From: Gemmatimonadota bacterium
Lineage (GTDB): Bacteria; Gemmatimonadota; Gemmatimonadetes; Longimicrobiales; Gaopeijiaceae
Assembly (NCBI GenBank): GCA_022827345.1
Contig: JAJDTB010000070.1
Coordinates: forward strand, 1-37,500
DNA: 37,500 nucleotides
Reading direction: 5' to 3'
The translations under genes were made by a program, and so were the position numbers. The notes beneath the pieces are model-generated. The model was not told the DNA's origin. It searched no databases and saw only the letters and a list, made by a program, of their open reading frames with translations. This document shows, piece by piece, positions 6,229-15,119 of this stretch (its first letter is position 1; every line of letters begins with the position of its first letter).

Positions 6229-7542
6229 TCAGGCGCCGCTCTTGCGGAGTCGGATCCGAACCGGCACCCCCTCGAAGTCGCGGAGGCCGCGCAGCGAGTT
6301 GACGATGTACCTGCGGTAGTGCACGGGGATTTCGTCGGGCAGGTTGGCGAAGAGGATGAAGGTGGGAGGGCGGGTATCGGCCTGCGTGGCGTACTTGATC
6401 TTCACGGGACGGCCCCGGGCGTGGGGCGGCGGCCGGCGGCCGACGATGGCTTCCACGGCTTCGTTGACCTCGTGCGTGGCAACCCGTTCCTCGCGGCGCC
6501 GGGCGACCTCGAGGACCAGGTCGAGCGTCTTGCGCGCACGCAGCCCGGTCAGCGCCGATGCGAAGAGGAACGGCACGTGGCCGAGGAACGGCGCGCGCGC
6601 CGCGGCCTCCTTCACGAAGGCCTCGGCGGTCCCCGTCCCCTTTTCGACAAGATCCCACTTGTTGCAGACGACGATCACCCCGCACCCCGCCTCCCATCCG
6701 GTCTCGGCCACCTTGATGTCCTGCAGGTGCAGCCCTTCGGACGCGTCGATCAGCACCAGGCACACGTCCGCCTCCCGCACCACCCGCTCGGTGCGCAGCG
6801 TGCTGTAGTACTCCACCGAGTCCCTGATCCGGGCGTGACGGCGCAGCCCCGCGGTGTCCACGAAGGTGAGGTCGAGGCCGTGGTACTTCATGGTCAGATC
6901 GACGGGGTCGCGCGTCGTGCCGGGCTCGTCGCTCACCACGACCCGGTTCTCGCCGAAGAGGCGGTTCACCAGGGTCGACTTGCCGGCGTTCGGCTTCCCG
7001 ATCACGGCAACCCGGATATCGTCCGCGTGCGGATCGTCGTCCTCGTCGGGAAGGAGCGGGAGCATCGCGTCGAAGAGGTCGCCGAAACCCCTGCCGGACA
7101 TGGCGCTAACCGGGTGGGGCTCGCCCATCCCCAGCTCCCAGAAGTCCAGGTGGGTGTTCTCGAGGGGGAGGTTGTCGACCTTGTTCACGGTCAGGAGCAC
7201 GGGCTTGGCGCTCCGCCGCAGGACCTCGGCCAGCTTCTGGTCGAGGGGGTGCACGCCTGTCTTCGAATCCACCAGGAAGATCACGAGGTCGGCTTCCTCC
7301 ACGGCGGTCATGGCCTGGCCGCGGATCAGCCGGTCGATGGTGCGATCGGACCCCTCCACCACCCCGCCCGTGTCGACAACGAAGAAGTGCCGGCCCGTCC
7401 ACTCGGCGCGAGCGAAGTTGCGGTCTCGGGTCACGCCGGGCGTGTCGTCCACGATCGCGACCCGCCGCCCGATCGCCCGGTTGAAGAAGGTGGACTTGCC
7501 GACGTTCGGGCGGCCCACAACCGCCACGACCGGAAGGCTCAT
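6229..7542 (-). CDS. der: Ribosome biogenesis GTPase Der (EngA)
   Basis: This is the tandem-G-domain GTPase needed for 50S subunit maturation. The first P-loop is GRPNVGKST (residues 11-19) and the second is GKPNAGKST in the middle of the protein. Both NKxD motifs are visible (NKVD, NKWD). The C-terminal KH-like domain ends with the RNA-binding region around IVGRRPPPHARGRPVKIKY. Length 437 is normal. ATG at 7542 overlaps the stop of the DUF512 gene (ATGA). Confidence 0.97.
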   Translation of the reverse strand: MSLPVVAVVGRPNVGKSTFFNRAIGRRVAIVDDTPGVTRDRNFARAEWTGRHFFVVDTGGVVEGSDRTIDRLIRGQAMTAVEEADLVIFLVDSKTGVHPLDQKLAEVLRRSAKPVLLTVNKVDNLPLENTHLDFWELGMGEPHPVSAMSGRGFGDLFDAMLPLLPDEDDDPHADDIRVAVIGKPNAGKSTLVNRLFGENRVVVSDEPGTTRDPVDLTMKYHGLDLTFVDTAGLRRHARIRDSVEYYSTLRTERVVREADVCLVLIDASEGLHLQDIKVAETGWEAGCGVIVVCNKWDLVEKGTGTAEAFVKEAAARAPFLGHVPFLFASALTGLRARKTLDLVLEVARRREERVATHEVNEAVEAIVGRRPPPHARGRPVKIKYATQADTRPPTFILFANLPDEIPVHYRRYIVNSLRGLRDFEGVPVRIRLRKSGA

Positions 7543-8861
7543 GTGCGGCGGGTTCCGGGGCCGCCGCCAGCGAGCGGGACCGGTGCCGGCGGAAGCATCA
7601 GCGTCTCGACCAGGTCGTGCCCGGCGCGGACCCGGGCCGGCGCCATGCGCGCGGTCACCTCGCCCAGGGGCATGCCGTCGATGAAGACCTCATCGTCGTT
7701 GAGCGCCGTCCCGGGGAGCAGCACCAGGTCCCCGGGACGGGCGCCAGCCACATCGTCGACGATGTCGCGCCCGGGGAGAAGCCCGGCTACCGTCACCGAC
7801 GGGCCGAAGTACCGGTTCTCCACCGGGACGACCTCGACCGCGCACTCCATGCGGCTGGCAATCGCGGGGGCGAAGCCCTCCAGGAACGGCGTCATCGAAG
7901 TGCCGGTAACGATCCGCACGCGGTCGACGCCAGCCGTGGGAGCAAGCCGCCCCTTCCCCGCCGCGAAATCGTCGATCAGCGTCCGCAGCGCCCCGACGCC
8001 GTTCTCGCGAAGCGGCCAGTCATCGTAGTAATCGGCCCGAGGCACTTCCTGGCCGGCGATCAGAAACAGCTCGTCGGCCGCGTAGCACCAGTGCCGCCCG
8101 CGCTGCCGCGCCGCCCGTTCGCGAATTGCCCCCGTCTGCCGGATGGCCGATCCGGCCTCGCCGCGCTCCAGCAGGCGCACCGGACGCCCCAGGTTATAGC
8201 GGGTCAGTCCCACCGGTACCACCGACAGCGACAGGACCCCCGCCCCGAGGGCGTACAGCTCCCGAATGGTGCGATCCAGCTCGGCTCCATCGTTCCACTC
8301 GGGGCACAGGACCACCTGGGTGTGCACCTCGAGACCGGCATCGAGCAACGTGGCCAGCTGCTCGATGATCAAGCCCGCGCGGTCGTTCTTCAGAAGCCGG
8401 ACGCGGAGCTCCGGATTCGTGGCGTGGACGCTGACGTAAAGAGGCGAAATCCGCTGTTCGACGAGCCTCTGAATCCCCCTGGGCCCGAGGTTGGTAAGCG
8501 TCACATAGCTGCCGTAGGTGAAGGACAGACGAAAGTCGTCGTCCCTCAGCCAGAGCGGGTCGCGGGCGTCCGGCGGGTTTCCGTCGATGAAACAGAACAC
8601 GCACTCGTTGGCGCACTCGCGAATCGTATCGCGCTCGGGCACGATCCCCAGACTCTCCGAAGGATCGCGGGATATCTCGCACACGACCCTGGCACCATCG
8701 GGATCGACGGTCTCGAGTTCGAGCTCTTCCTCGGCGGTGAGAAAGTGAAAGTCGATGCTGTCCCGCACCCGTGCGCCGTTCACCCGCAGGATGCGCGTCC
8801 CGATGCGCAACTCGAGCGCGTCGGCGATCGACCCGGCCCCGATTTCTCCTATTCGCACCAC
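7539..8861 (-). CDS. DUF512 radical SAM protein with N-terminal PDZ-like domain
   Basis: The first 70 residues resemble a PDZ-type fold (GSIADALELRIGTRILRVNG). A cysteine cluster ECANECVFCFIDG follows, giving CxxxCxxC, the iron-sulfur motif of radical SAM enzymes. The C-terminal half is the DUF512 domain. Proteins of this build are widespread and lack an assigned substrate as far as I know. The order DUF512-der-plsY-gpsA also occurs in clostridia, so the link with Der may be functional. Two consecutive GTG codons (8861, 8858) follow GGGAGG; the first is used here. Product 440 residues. Confidence 0.9.
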   Translation of the reverse strand: MVRIGEIGAGSIADALELRIGTRILRVNGARVRDSIDFHFLTAEEELELETVDPDGARVVCEISRDPSESLGIVPERDTIRECANECVFCFIDGNPPDARDPLWLRDDDFRLSFTYGSYVTLTNLGPRGIQRLVEQRISPLYVSVHATNPELRVRLLKNDRAGLIIEQLATLLDAGLEVHTQVVLCPEWNDGAELDRTIRELYALGAGVLSLSVVPVGLTRYNLGRPVRLLERGEAGSAIRQTGAIRERAARQRGRHWCYAADELFLIAGQEVPRADYYDDWPLRENGVGALRTLIDDFAAGKGRLAPTAGVDRVRIVTGTSMTPFLEGFAPAIASRMECAVEVVPVENRYFGPSVTVAGLLPGRDIVDDVAGARPGDLVLLPGTALNDDEVFIDGMPLGEVTARMAPARVRAGHDLVETLMLPPAPVPLAGGGPGTRRT

Positions 8862-8933
8862 TATCCGGCGCCTCCCTGAAACGTCCGGGAAGCGGGTGTC
8901 CCCGTCCGGACCGGTGCGCGCCCGGCTGCTTCG

Positions 8934-9806
8934 TCAGCGGTTCCGGGCGAGCATCTCCTGAAAGCGAATGTGGCCGCGAACGGGCTCCCACGTGTAGCGG
9001 GTTGACAGGCTGTTGACGGTGACCAGCGTGGAGCTTGCGATCAGCGGTTCGAGCAATTCCACTGCCGCCTCGACATCGCCGAGTTCCGCGTAGGTCTGTG
9101 CCCATCTGCGCTGCACTCCGGGCCGCGCGTCGTCGCTCACCGGCATCGACATCGCCTTTTCGAGAGCCGCCATCGCGTCTCCCGTCCGCCCGGCGCGTGC
9201 CAGGTTCCGGGCGTACTGTCCCTGCCAGTTCGCCTGAGCGTCGAGGTTGGTGAATTCGAGCGGATTCCGGTCCCACGCCGCCACCAGTTCACCCCAGAGC
9301 AACCTCGACTCGTGCTGCCGCCCCGCAACCCGGTGTACCCAGGCTTTCTCCGCGAGGCATGGGCATCGGTAGTCGGGGTCGGGGTGGTCTTCACGGAAAG
9401 CGAGAATCATCTCGTCGTACTCGCCGCCGGTCAGGAGCGACGGGAAGTTGTTGGTGATCGAGGCGATCTGCTGAGGCGTCATGCTGATGCGCTGCAGCGA
9501 CGAACGGAAGGCCCGCTGCATCCCGTTGATTCCCTCGCCGGCGGCGAGCGCGTTGAAGATCATCTCGGTGACCCAGGCATTGCTGACCTGGTCGAGCGCC
9601 AACGTCGCCCTTTCGAGAAGGTCGTCGGCCTGGCCGAAGTTGCCAAGCAGCCGCGCGGCCGAGGAGGCGCTGAGCAGCACATCGAAGTCCCCGGACATTT
9701 CGGCGGCAGCGATGCGGCGCTCGAGCTCTTCGGCGGGAGTCTGCCCTGCGGCCGGCGACACCGCTGTCAGGCACAGCAAGACGAGCAAGGAATTGATACG
9801 TCGCAT
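8934..9806 (-). CDS. Secreted TPR-like repeat protein, function unknown
   Basis: The 290-residue product starts with a signal peptide (MRRINSLLVLLCL..., cleavage probably near AAG|QTP at residue 21). The mature part is helical with repeats of the kind found in tetratricopeptide proteins, for example LARAGRTGDAMAALEKAM and YAELGDVEAAVELLEPLI. It is likely periplasmic or exported. ATG at 9806 follows GGGAGG. A weak promoter may lie upstream (TTGGCT, 17-bp spacer, TAGGTT between the hairpins and the start). I cannot name a family. It may be related in role to the TPR lipoprotein on the other side of the tRNA. Confidence 0.8.
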   Translation of the reverse strand: MRRINSLLVLLCLTAVSPAAGQTPAEELERRIAAAEMSGDFDVLLSASSAARLLGNFGQADDLLERATLALDQVSNAWVTEMIFNALAAGEGINGMQRAFRSSLQRISMTPQQIASITNNFPSLLTGGEYDEMILAFREDHPDPDYRCPCLAEKAWVHRVAGRQHESRLLWGELVAAWDRNPLEFTNLDAQANWQGQYARNLARAGRTGDAMAALEKAMSMPVSDDARPGVQRRWAQTYAELGDVEAAVELLEPLIASSTLVTVNSLSTRYTWEPVRGHIRFQEMLARNR

Positions 9807-9890
9807 GGCTACCTCCCATCGTTGGAGTGAACGGCCCCTTCTGACTGCAACCTACTTTCGGGACCCCGTAAAGCCAATACCACGACCGAA

Positions 9891-9907
9891 GGCGGGAAGA
9901 TCCCGCC
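9891..9907 (-). terminator. Stem-loop downstream of tRNA-Gly (second of two)
   Basis: GGCGGGA and TCCCGCC form a perfect 7-bp stem with a 3-nt loop. On the minus strand it lies 36 bases after the tRNA end and about 85 bases before the next start codon. There is only a weak T stretch afterwards, so termination is likely but not proven. It may instead block 3' exonucleases. Confidence 0.45.
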
Positions 9908-9920
9908 CGAGTGACGGGGT

Positions 9921-9937
9921 GGTGTTTCCCAAACACC
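9921..9937 (-). terminator. Stem-loop immediately after tRNA-Gly (first of two)
   Basis: GGTGTTT and AAACACC form a perfect 7-bp stem with a 3-nt loop, starting 5 bases beyond the tRNA 3' end. It could act in 3' processing of the tRNA or, together with the hairpin at 9891-9907, as a terminator. No poly-T tract follows it directly. Confidence 0.4.
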
Positions 9938-9942
9938 CGAAG

Positions 9943-10015
9943 AGCGGGAGACGGGGCTCGAACCCGCGACCCTCAGCTTGGGAAGCTGATGCTCTACCGA
10001 CTGAGCTACTCCCGC
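9943..10015 (-). tRNA. tRNA-Gly(CCC)
   Basis: A complete 73-nt cloverleaf can be drawn. The acceptor is GCGGGAG/CTCCCGC, the D-arm GCTC...GAGC, and the anticodon stem TCAGC/GCTGA around the loop TTCCCAA (anticodon CCC, reading GGG glycine codons). The T-arm GCGGG/CCCGT has the loop TTCGAGC. The discriminator is T and CCA is not encoded. It begins 24 bp after the stop of the TPR lipoprotein gene on the same strand, so it is probably processed from that transcript. Confidence 0.97.
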
Positions 10016-10039
10016 GGCAAAACTCCCTGCGCCGATCCG

Positions 10040-11413
10040 CTAATTGGGGCTGACCACCTCGTAGTAATACCCCAGAACTTCCTCATCGCTGGAGAAATCG
10101 GCGCGGAAGGGCTGTACGACGCCCGCGTCGGGCGCGGAGACGCGAATATCCGTCGTTCCGATCTCCGCGCCGTCCAGTCCGTTGAAGTGCACTCGAACCG
10201 TGACAGTCGTGCCGGGCTCCAGCGACACGTTCAGCAGACCACCGTTGACGGTCGCACCCCCGCTCCGGGGCTGAAGCTGGCTTTCGATCAATTGGAAGGC
10301 CAGGTCCTCCCGAGTCTGCAGGACTGTGACGGCCTCCTGTTCCTGCTCCATGCGCACCAGCGCCTGGCCCAGAATGGTGTAGCTGTCCGGATTGTAGCCG
10401 TCCAGTTCGAGGAGCTGCCGGCCGATGGGGACCAGTTCCTCCCACTCTTCGCCTTCGAACAGGGACTGGGCCAGGTTGAACAGCGCGTCCCGGTTCTCCG
10501 GGGCGATGGCGACGATTTCGCGGAACGCCTCGGAGGCCCGGTCAAATACTCCTGCCTGGTACAGCCCCACGCCGATATTGAAGTAGTCGCGGGTCCCCAG
10601 CCCCTGGCCCGCCAGGAGGTTGTCGTAGATGGCCTGGGCCGAATCCGCCTGTCCCGACTGAGTAAGGACCGACGCCAGGTTGGCGAGGGCCGACATGTCC
10701 CCGGGGTTGCTCGCGAGATAGGTCTCGTACGCGGCCGCGGACTCGGCGTAGCGCTCCGCACTGCTCAGGAGGGCCGCCAGGTTGAAGGTGACACTCTGCT
10801 CCCGTTCCTGCCAATTGGCGGCGGTGGCGCTGTCCGCGCGCTCCATGGCCGGCCCGCGGATGACCTCCAGGGCCGCGCTGTAGGCGTTGACGGCATCGTC
10901 GGGCCGACCCGCGCTGTTGTAGGTCACCCCCAGGTTGATCAGCGCTTCGGGGCGCTGACCGTCGAAGATCACCTCGGCCATCTCGAGCAGCCGGATCCCC
11001 TCGTCGTTGTCGCCGGAGTCCAGCGGCCCGATCGCCTCGTTGAACAGGTTGATCCAGGCCGTTTCCCGCTCGACCCTGATTTCCTCGTCATAGCCGGGAT
11101 ACCGTTCGAGCGCATTGGCAAAGAGGGTGTCCGCGGCAACGTAGTCGGAGAGACCGACCTGGGCCCGGGCGGCCAGGAAATATCCCCGCGCATTCGCGGA
11201 GTCATCCATGATGGAGTTCATCGCGGCTTCGAGCGCTTCCTGGTAACGCTCCACCATGCCGAGGCTCGCCGCCTGGGTCAGAAACAGCTCGGCGCTCCTG
11301 GTGTATTCATTGTCTCCCGGTGCACCGTCGCCTCCGCCACCGCCACCGCCGGACGCGCAACCGGAAAGGACGAGGGCACCCGCGGTCGCCAATGTGACTC
11401 CGAGCCTGGACAT
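10040..11413 (-). CDS. TPR-repeat lipoprotein
   Basis: The 457-residue product begins with a lipoprotein signal peptide whose lipobox is LVLSGC, with the lipidated Cys at residue 19. A glycine-rich linker and then several tetratricopeptide repeats follow, for example INLGVTYNSAGRPDDAVNAY and LANLASVLTQSGQADSAQAI. The last 100 residues look like a beta domain. It should be anchored in the inner or outer membrane and act as a protein-interaction scaffold; the partner is unknown. The ATG at 11413 is preceded by AGGAGGA; an upstream in-frame extension is possible but would pass through the promoter and lose the signal peptide. tRNA-Gly follows 24 bp downstream. Confidence 0.88.
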   Translation of the reverse strand: MSRLGVTLATAGALVLSGCASGGGGGGGDGAPGDNEYTRSAELFLTQAASLGMVERYQEALEAAMNSIMDDSANARGYFLAARAQVGLSDYVAADTLFANALERYPGYDEEIRVERETAWINLFNEAIGPLDSGDNDEGIRLLEMAEVIFDGQRPEALINLGVTYNSAGRPDDAVNAYSAALEVIRGPAMERADSATAANWQEREQSVTFNLAALLSSAERYAESAAAYETYLASNPGDMSALANLASVLTQSGQADSAQAIYDNLLAGQGLGTRDYFNIGVGLYQAGVFDRASEAFREIVAIAPENRDALFNLAQSLFEGEEWEELVPIGRQLLELDGYNPDSYTILGQALVRMEQEQEAVTVLQTREDLAFQLIESQLQPRSGGATVNGGLLNVSLEPGTTVTVRVHFNGLDGAEIGTTDIRVSAPDAGVVQPFRADFSSDEEVLGYYYEVVSPN

Positions 11414-11494
11414 GATCACAACATTCCTCCTAATGGGTCGTTCTGCCCGCGCTCCGGCCCATGGGCGCGGAAGCAAGGCAATATGGGGAGAGGA

Positions 11495-11524
11495 ATTATA
11501 CTCGTTCAGCCCAAGGCGGGTCAA
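11495..11524 (-). promoter_or_regulatory. Strong sigma-70 promoter for the TPR lipoprotein/tRNA-Gly unit
   Basis: On the minus strand TTGACC (complement of 11519-11524), an 18-bp spacer and a perfect TATAAT (complement of 11495-11500) form a near-consensus housekeeping promoter. Transcription would start near 11487, leaving a leader of about 75 nt before the ATG at 11413. It is the clearest promoter in the window and separates this unit from the long operon ending in uvrC. Confidence 0.8.
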
Positions 11525-11626
11525 AGGCTGCCGCGGCGGGCCGCAATGCGCGCTGTCCGGGTCGGGCAACACGAGACCGGCACGCCAGCGTCGACAGGCC
11601 GGTACGCGCGCCGTGCGGGCCAGAGG

Positions 11627-13474
11627 TCAAACGGCTCCCCGGCCGAGGTAGTGGAGGATTTTCACCCCCATGGCTTCGCTGAAACCGGGGATGCGGCCGA
11701 TCTCGGCGGCGGATGCCTGCTTGACGCCTCGAAGCGACCCGAAGCGCGAAAGCAGTGCCTGCTGCCGCCGCGGTCCGATTCCCGGTATGTCGCCGAGGTC
11801 GGAGCGCACGGTGCGCCGCGATCTGAGCTTGCGGTTGTAGCGCACCGCGAATCTGTGCGCTTCGTCGCGGGCCCGCTGGAGCAGGTGGAGCGAGCGGGCG
11901 GTCCTCGGGATGCGAACGCCGCGCCGGCGGCCCGGGAGAAAGACGATCTCGTCCCGCTTGGCGAGCGCGGCCAAGGCGAGGTCGCCGAGCCCGATCTTCT
12001 CCAGCGCCTGCCTGGCCGCCGTCAGCTGGCCCTTGCCGCCGTCGACCACCACGAGATCGGGGAGAGGATCGTCCCCGGCCCGGTCCGGCTCGAAGTACCG
12101 CGTGACCGCCTCGGCCATCGACCGATAGTCGTCGTTACCCCAGTCGCCGCGAATGCGCATGTGGCGGTATCCGGCCTTCTTCGGTTCACCGTTGAGGAAG
12201 ACGACTGCGCCGGCCACCGTTTCGGCGCCCTGCGTATGGGAGACGTCGAAGCAGGCGATGAGGCGGGGCACGACCTTGAGTTCCAGGAAGTCCTGCAATT
12301 CGTAGAGCACATCGTCCGTACGCGGCTGCAGGCCTCCACCCTTCCGGACGCGCTCGTCCAGCACATGGCGGGCGTTTGCGACGGCCAGTTCGATCAGCCG
12401 GACCTTGGCGCCGCGCTGCGGTACGCGCAGCCACACCTTCCGGCCCGCCCTGCTCGTCAGGATCTGCCGGAGCACCTCCCGGTCGGGAAAGTCGGTGGGG
12501 AGCAGGATCTCGGGCGGCAGCTGTTCGACGGCGCTCGCTCCGCCCGACAGGTAGGCGTGGGCCACGGATCGCGAGAGCAGTCCACCGTCCGATTCGTGCT
12601 CGACATCGGTCATCGTGTGCGTGTCGCGTCCGATGAGCACGCCGCCCCGCACCCGTAGGGTCGATGAGACCGCGAGGGACCCGTCGCGGGCCAGACCCAC
12701 GATGTCCTGGTCTCCGCCGCCAATCGTCTGCACGCGTTGCTGACGGGCGATTCCGTCCAGTCCGGCCAGCACGTCACGAAGATGGGCGGCCCGTTCGAAG
12801 TCCATGGCGGATGACGCATTACGCATCTCGGCCTCAACTTCTACCTGAATCGATGCGACGTCGCCCGACAGGATGCGGACGACCTCATCCACCCTGCGGC
12901 GATAGTCTTCCCGCGACTGGAGCCCGACACACGGCGCGTCGCACCTGCCGATGTGATGGTCGAGACACGGCCGCGCGGGCGACTCCCGGAGCAGGTTGTA
13001 ACGGCACGACCGAATCCCGTGGCTTCGCTTCAGGACATCGAGCGCGCGGCGCACCCTCCCCACCGAAGTGAACGGCCCGAAGTAGCGCGACCCGTCCTTG
13101 CGCACCCGGCGCGTGACGAAGGCCCGGGGAAAGGGCTCCGCCACGGTGACCTTGATGTAGGGATACCTCTTGTCGTCCTTGAGCTGGATGTTGAAGCGGG
13201 GCTTGTGTTCCTTGATGAGATTGGCCTCGAGGATGAGCGCCTCAGCCTCCGATCCGACGACCAGCGTCTCCACTCCCGCCGCCAGGCGCACCAGTTCGCG
13301 CGTCTTGACGGTCGTGTCCTTCGCCCGGGACAGATACGAGCGCACCCGGTGGCGGAGCGATTTCGCCTTGCCGACGTACAGGATCTCGCCCCTTGAGCTT
13401 CGGAACATGTACACGCCGGGATCGGTCGGCAGCCGGGACATGGCGGCCGCGCGCAGGGGGATCCCCGTCCTCAT
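11627..13474 (-). CDS. uvrC: Excinuclease ABC subunit C
   Basis: UvrC makes both incisions in nucleotide excision repair. The GIY-YIG nuclease domain is at the N-terminus (PGVYMF, YVGKAKSLRHRVRSYL). A cysteine set (CRYNL...CLDHHIGRCDAPC) fits the iron-sulfur cluster known in UvrC. The UVR motif (MDFERAAHLRDVL), the RNase H-like domain (CFDVSHTQGAETVAGAVVF; PDLVVVDGGKGQL) and terminal helix-hairpin-helix repeats complete the order. I chose ATG 13474 because it leaves the usual 15-20 residues before PGVY. An ATG at 13549 is in frame and overlaps murJ by 14 bp, but would add a low-complexity 25-residue extension. It ends the long operon. Confidence 0.96.
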   Translation of the reverse strand: MRTGIPLRAAAMSRLPTDPGVYMFRSSRGEILYVGKAKSLRHRVRSYLSRAKDTTVKTRELVRLAAGVETLVVGSEAEALILEANLIKEHKPRFNIQLKDDKRYPYIKVTVAEPFPRAFVTRRVRKDGSRYFGPFTSVGRVRRALDVLKRSHGIRSCRYNLLRESPARPCLDHHIGRCDAPCVGLQSREDYRRRVDEVVRILSGDVASIQVEVEAEMRNASSAMDFERAAHLRDVLAGLDGIARQQRVQTIGGGDQDIVGLARDGSLAVSSTLRVRGGVLIGRDTHTMTDVEHESDGGLLSRSVAHAYLSGGASAVEQLPPEILLPTDFPDREVLRQILTSRAGRKVWLRVPQRGAKVRLIELAVANARHVLDERVRKGGGLQPRTDDVLYELQDFLELKVVPRLIACFDVSHTQGAETVAGAVVFLNGEPKKAGYRHMRIRGDWGNDDYRSMAEAVTRYFEPDRAGDDPLPDLVVVDGGKGQLTAARQALEKIGLGDLALAALAKRDEIVFLPGRRRGVRIPRTARSLHLLQRARDEAHRFAVRYNRKLRSRRTVRSDLGDIPGIGPRRQQALLSRFGSLRGVKQASAAEIGRIPGFSEAMGVKILHYLGRGAV

Positions 13475-13535
13475 GCGGGCACCGCCCGGCTCCGTCGGTG
13501 CCGCCACCGCGCGATTTGCTTCACCCGTCACCCCC

Positions 13536-15107
13536 TCAGTCGCCGGCATCCCCCGCCCCGCCGCCCCCCCGCACCCGGCGCAGCAGTGTGCGCAACCGCA
13601 CCGGTGACACGCCCATCGCCTCCGTGACGGCCAGGTAGGTGACGCCGAACGGCAGCAGCGTTGCCGCCGCCGAGAGCAGCGGGTGGACGGGCGGCAGCAG
13701 AAGCGCGGGAACGAGCCCCACCAGCGAAGCCACGGCCGCGGCCAGCAGGTAGCGCCCCAGCCGCCTGCGCCCGAACGTCAGGCCCGGGAGCCGGTCCCGC
13801 GCCTTGCCGGCAAGGAGGCGGAGTTCCAGCCACGCCCCGGCGGTAGCGCCCGCGGCCAATCCCGCGGCACCCATCCCGAACCCGCCCGCTGTCAGCCGGT
13901 CGAGCGGGTACATGAGTGCAAACCCGATCACCGCCGACACCGCAATCCTCGCATAGGCGATCCGGGCCGGCGTCCTGGTGTCGCCCAGGGCGAAGAATGT
14001 GGAGGACAGCACACGGGACGTGCCCGACGCGGGCAGCCCCAGCGCAAAGACGCCCAGCACGAGGCCCACCGCCGTCGCGTCGCCCGCGCCGAATTCACCG
14101 CTGGGCAGTATTCGCAGGAAGGCGGTGACCTCGTCGCCGAAGACGATGTAGCCCGCCGCGGAGGGGATCAGCCAGAAGAGCACCTTCCGCACGGCCGCGT
14201 CCGCGCGCCCGCGCACCGCCTCCTGGCCGGCAACGGTGTCGCGGGACAGTTCGGGCAGCTCGGCGGCCGCGATCGACAGGCCGAAGACCGATATCGGAAG
14301 CACATACAGAGTGTGGGCGTAGCCCATGATGCCGAGCGCGCCCTGTGCGAGCAGCGAGGCCAGGGCAACGTCGAGAAGCGCGCTGAGATTCACCGCGCCC
14401 CGGGCAGCGACGATGGGGACGAAGTTCCTCACCACCTCGCCCACATGAGCGACCCGCCGGCCGAGCGACGGCACCACGTGCCTCAGGTGGCGCGCGGCGA
14501 ACGGCAGCTGAAACAGGAGTTGCAGCGCCCCGCCTGCCAGTGCTCCCCAAGCCATTGCGAGCAACAGGTCGACCCCCATCAGCCCCCGGCTCGCGGCCCC
14601 GACGACCGCGGTGATGATCGCGACGTTCCAGAGGGCCGGCGCTACATAGGATACGAAGAAGCGGCGGTGGCTGTTCAGAATCCCCAGCGCCCACGCCGAC
14701 ACGACCAGAACCGCCGTCATCGGAAAGAGGATCGGCAGCAGCGAGACGAGGATGTCGGCCCTTTCGCCGGTGAAGCCGATGGCGATGCGCGTGAGCAAGG
14801 GCGCGCCCCAGACTCCAGCCGCGGCAATGGCGCCGGCGGCGACCGCGAGCAGCCCGAGGACCGCTCCCGCGACCCGAGCGGCCTCCCGTTCCCTCCCCTC
14901 CTCCAGAAGCCGCGCGTACACCGGGATGAACGATGCGCTCAGACTCCCCTCGCCAAGGAGGTTCTGCACCACGTTGGGGATGCGCAGACCCGCCCGCCAC
15001 GCGTCGGCGAGGGCTCCGTTGCCGAAGTAGTGCGCGAAGACGCTCTCTCTCACCAGCCCGAGCACGCGGCTGATGAAGATTCCCGCTGCTACCCTGGAGG
15101 CCGCCAA
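13536..15107 (-). CDS. murJ: Lipid II flippase MurJ
   Basis: This polytopic inner-membrane protein (523 residues, about 14 hydrophobic spans) exports lipid II for peptidoglycan synthesis. The N-terminus is typical: RVLGLVRESVFAHYFG, then ADAWRAGLRIPNVVQNLLGEGSLS. The start is TTG at 15107, 12 bp after the stop of the small coiled-coil gene. Earlier in-frame codons reach that stop, and no better initiator precedes the conserved region. Confidence 0.95.
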   Translation of the reverse strand: MAASRVAAGIFISRVLGLVRESVFAHYFGNGALADAWRAGLRIPNVVQNLLGEGSLSASFIPVYARLLEEGREREAARVAGAVLGLLAVAAGAIAAAGVWGAPLLTRIAIGFTGERADILVSLLPILFPMTAVLVVSAWALGILNSHRRFFVSYVAPALWNVAIITAVVGAASRGLMGVDLLLAMAWGALAGGALQLLFQLPFAARHLRHVVPSLGRRVAHVGEVVRNFVPIVAARGAVNLSALLDVALASLLAQGALGIMGYAHTLYVLPISVFGLSIAAAELPELSRDTVAGQEAVRGRADAAVRKVLFWLIPSAAGYIVFGDEVTAFLRILPSGEFGAGDATAVGLVLGVFALGLPASGTSRVLSSTFFALGDTRTPARIAYARIAVSAVIGFALMYPLDRLTAGGFGMGAAGLAAGATAGAWLELRLLAGKARDRLPGLTFGRRRLGRYLLAAAVASLVGLVPALLLPPVHPLLSAAATLLPFGVTYLAVTEAMGVSPVRLRTLLRRVRGGGGAGDAGD

Positions 15108-15119
15108 GGATGTCCCGGG

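Noticed and set aside
11560-11620. Possible terminator after uvrC
   Set aside because: Only short imperfect GC-rich pairings are seen and no T-run follows on the minus strand.
9911-12658. 915-codon open frame on the plus strand
   Set aside because: It passes straight through the tRNA-Gly gene, the TPR lipoprotein gene, its promoter and most of uvrC. It is a shadow frame.
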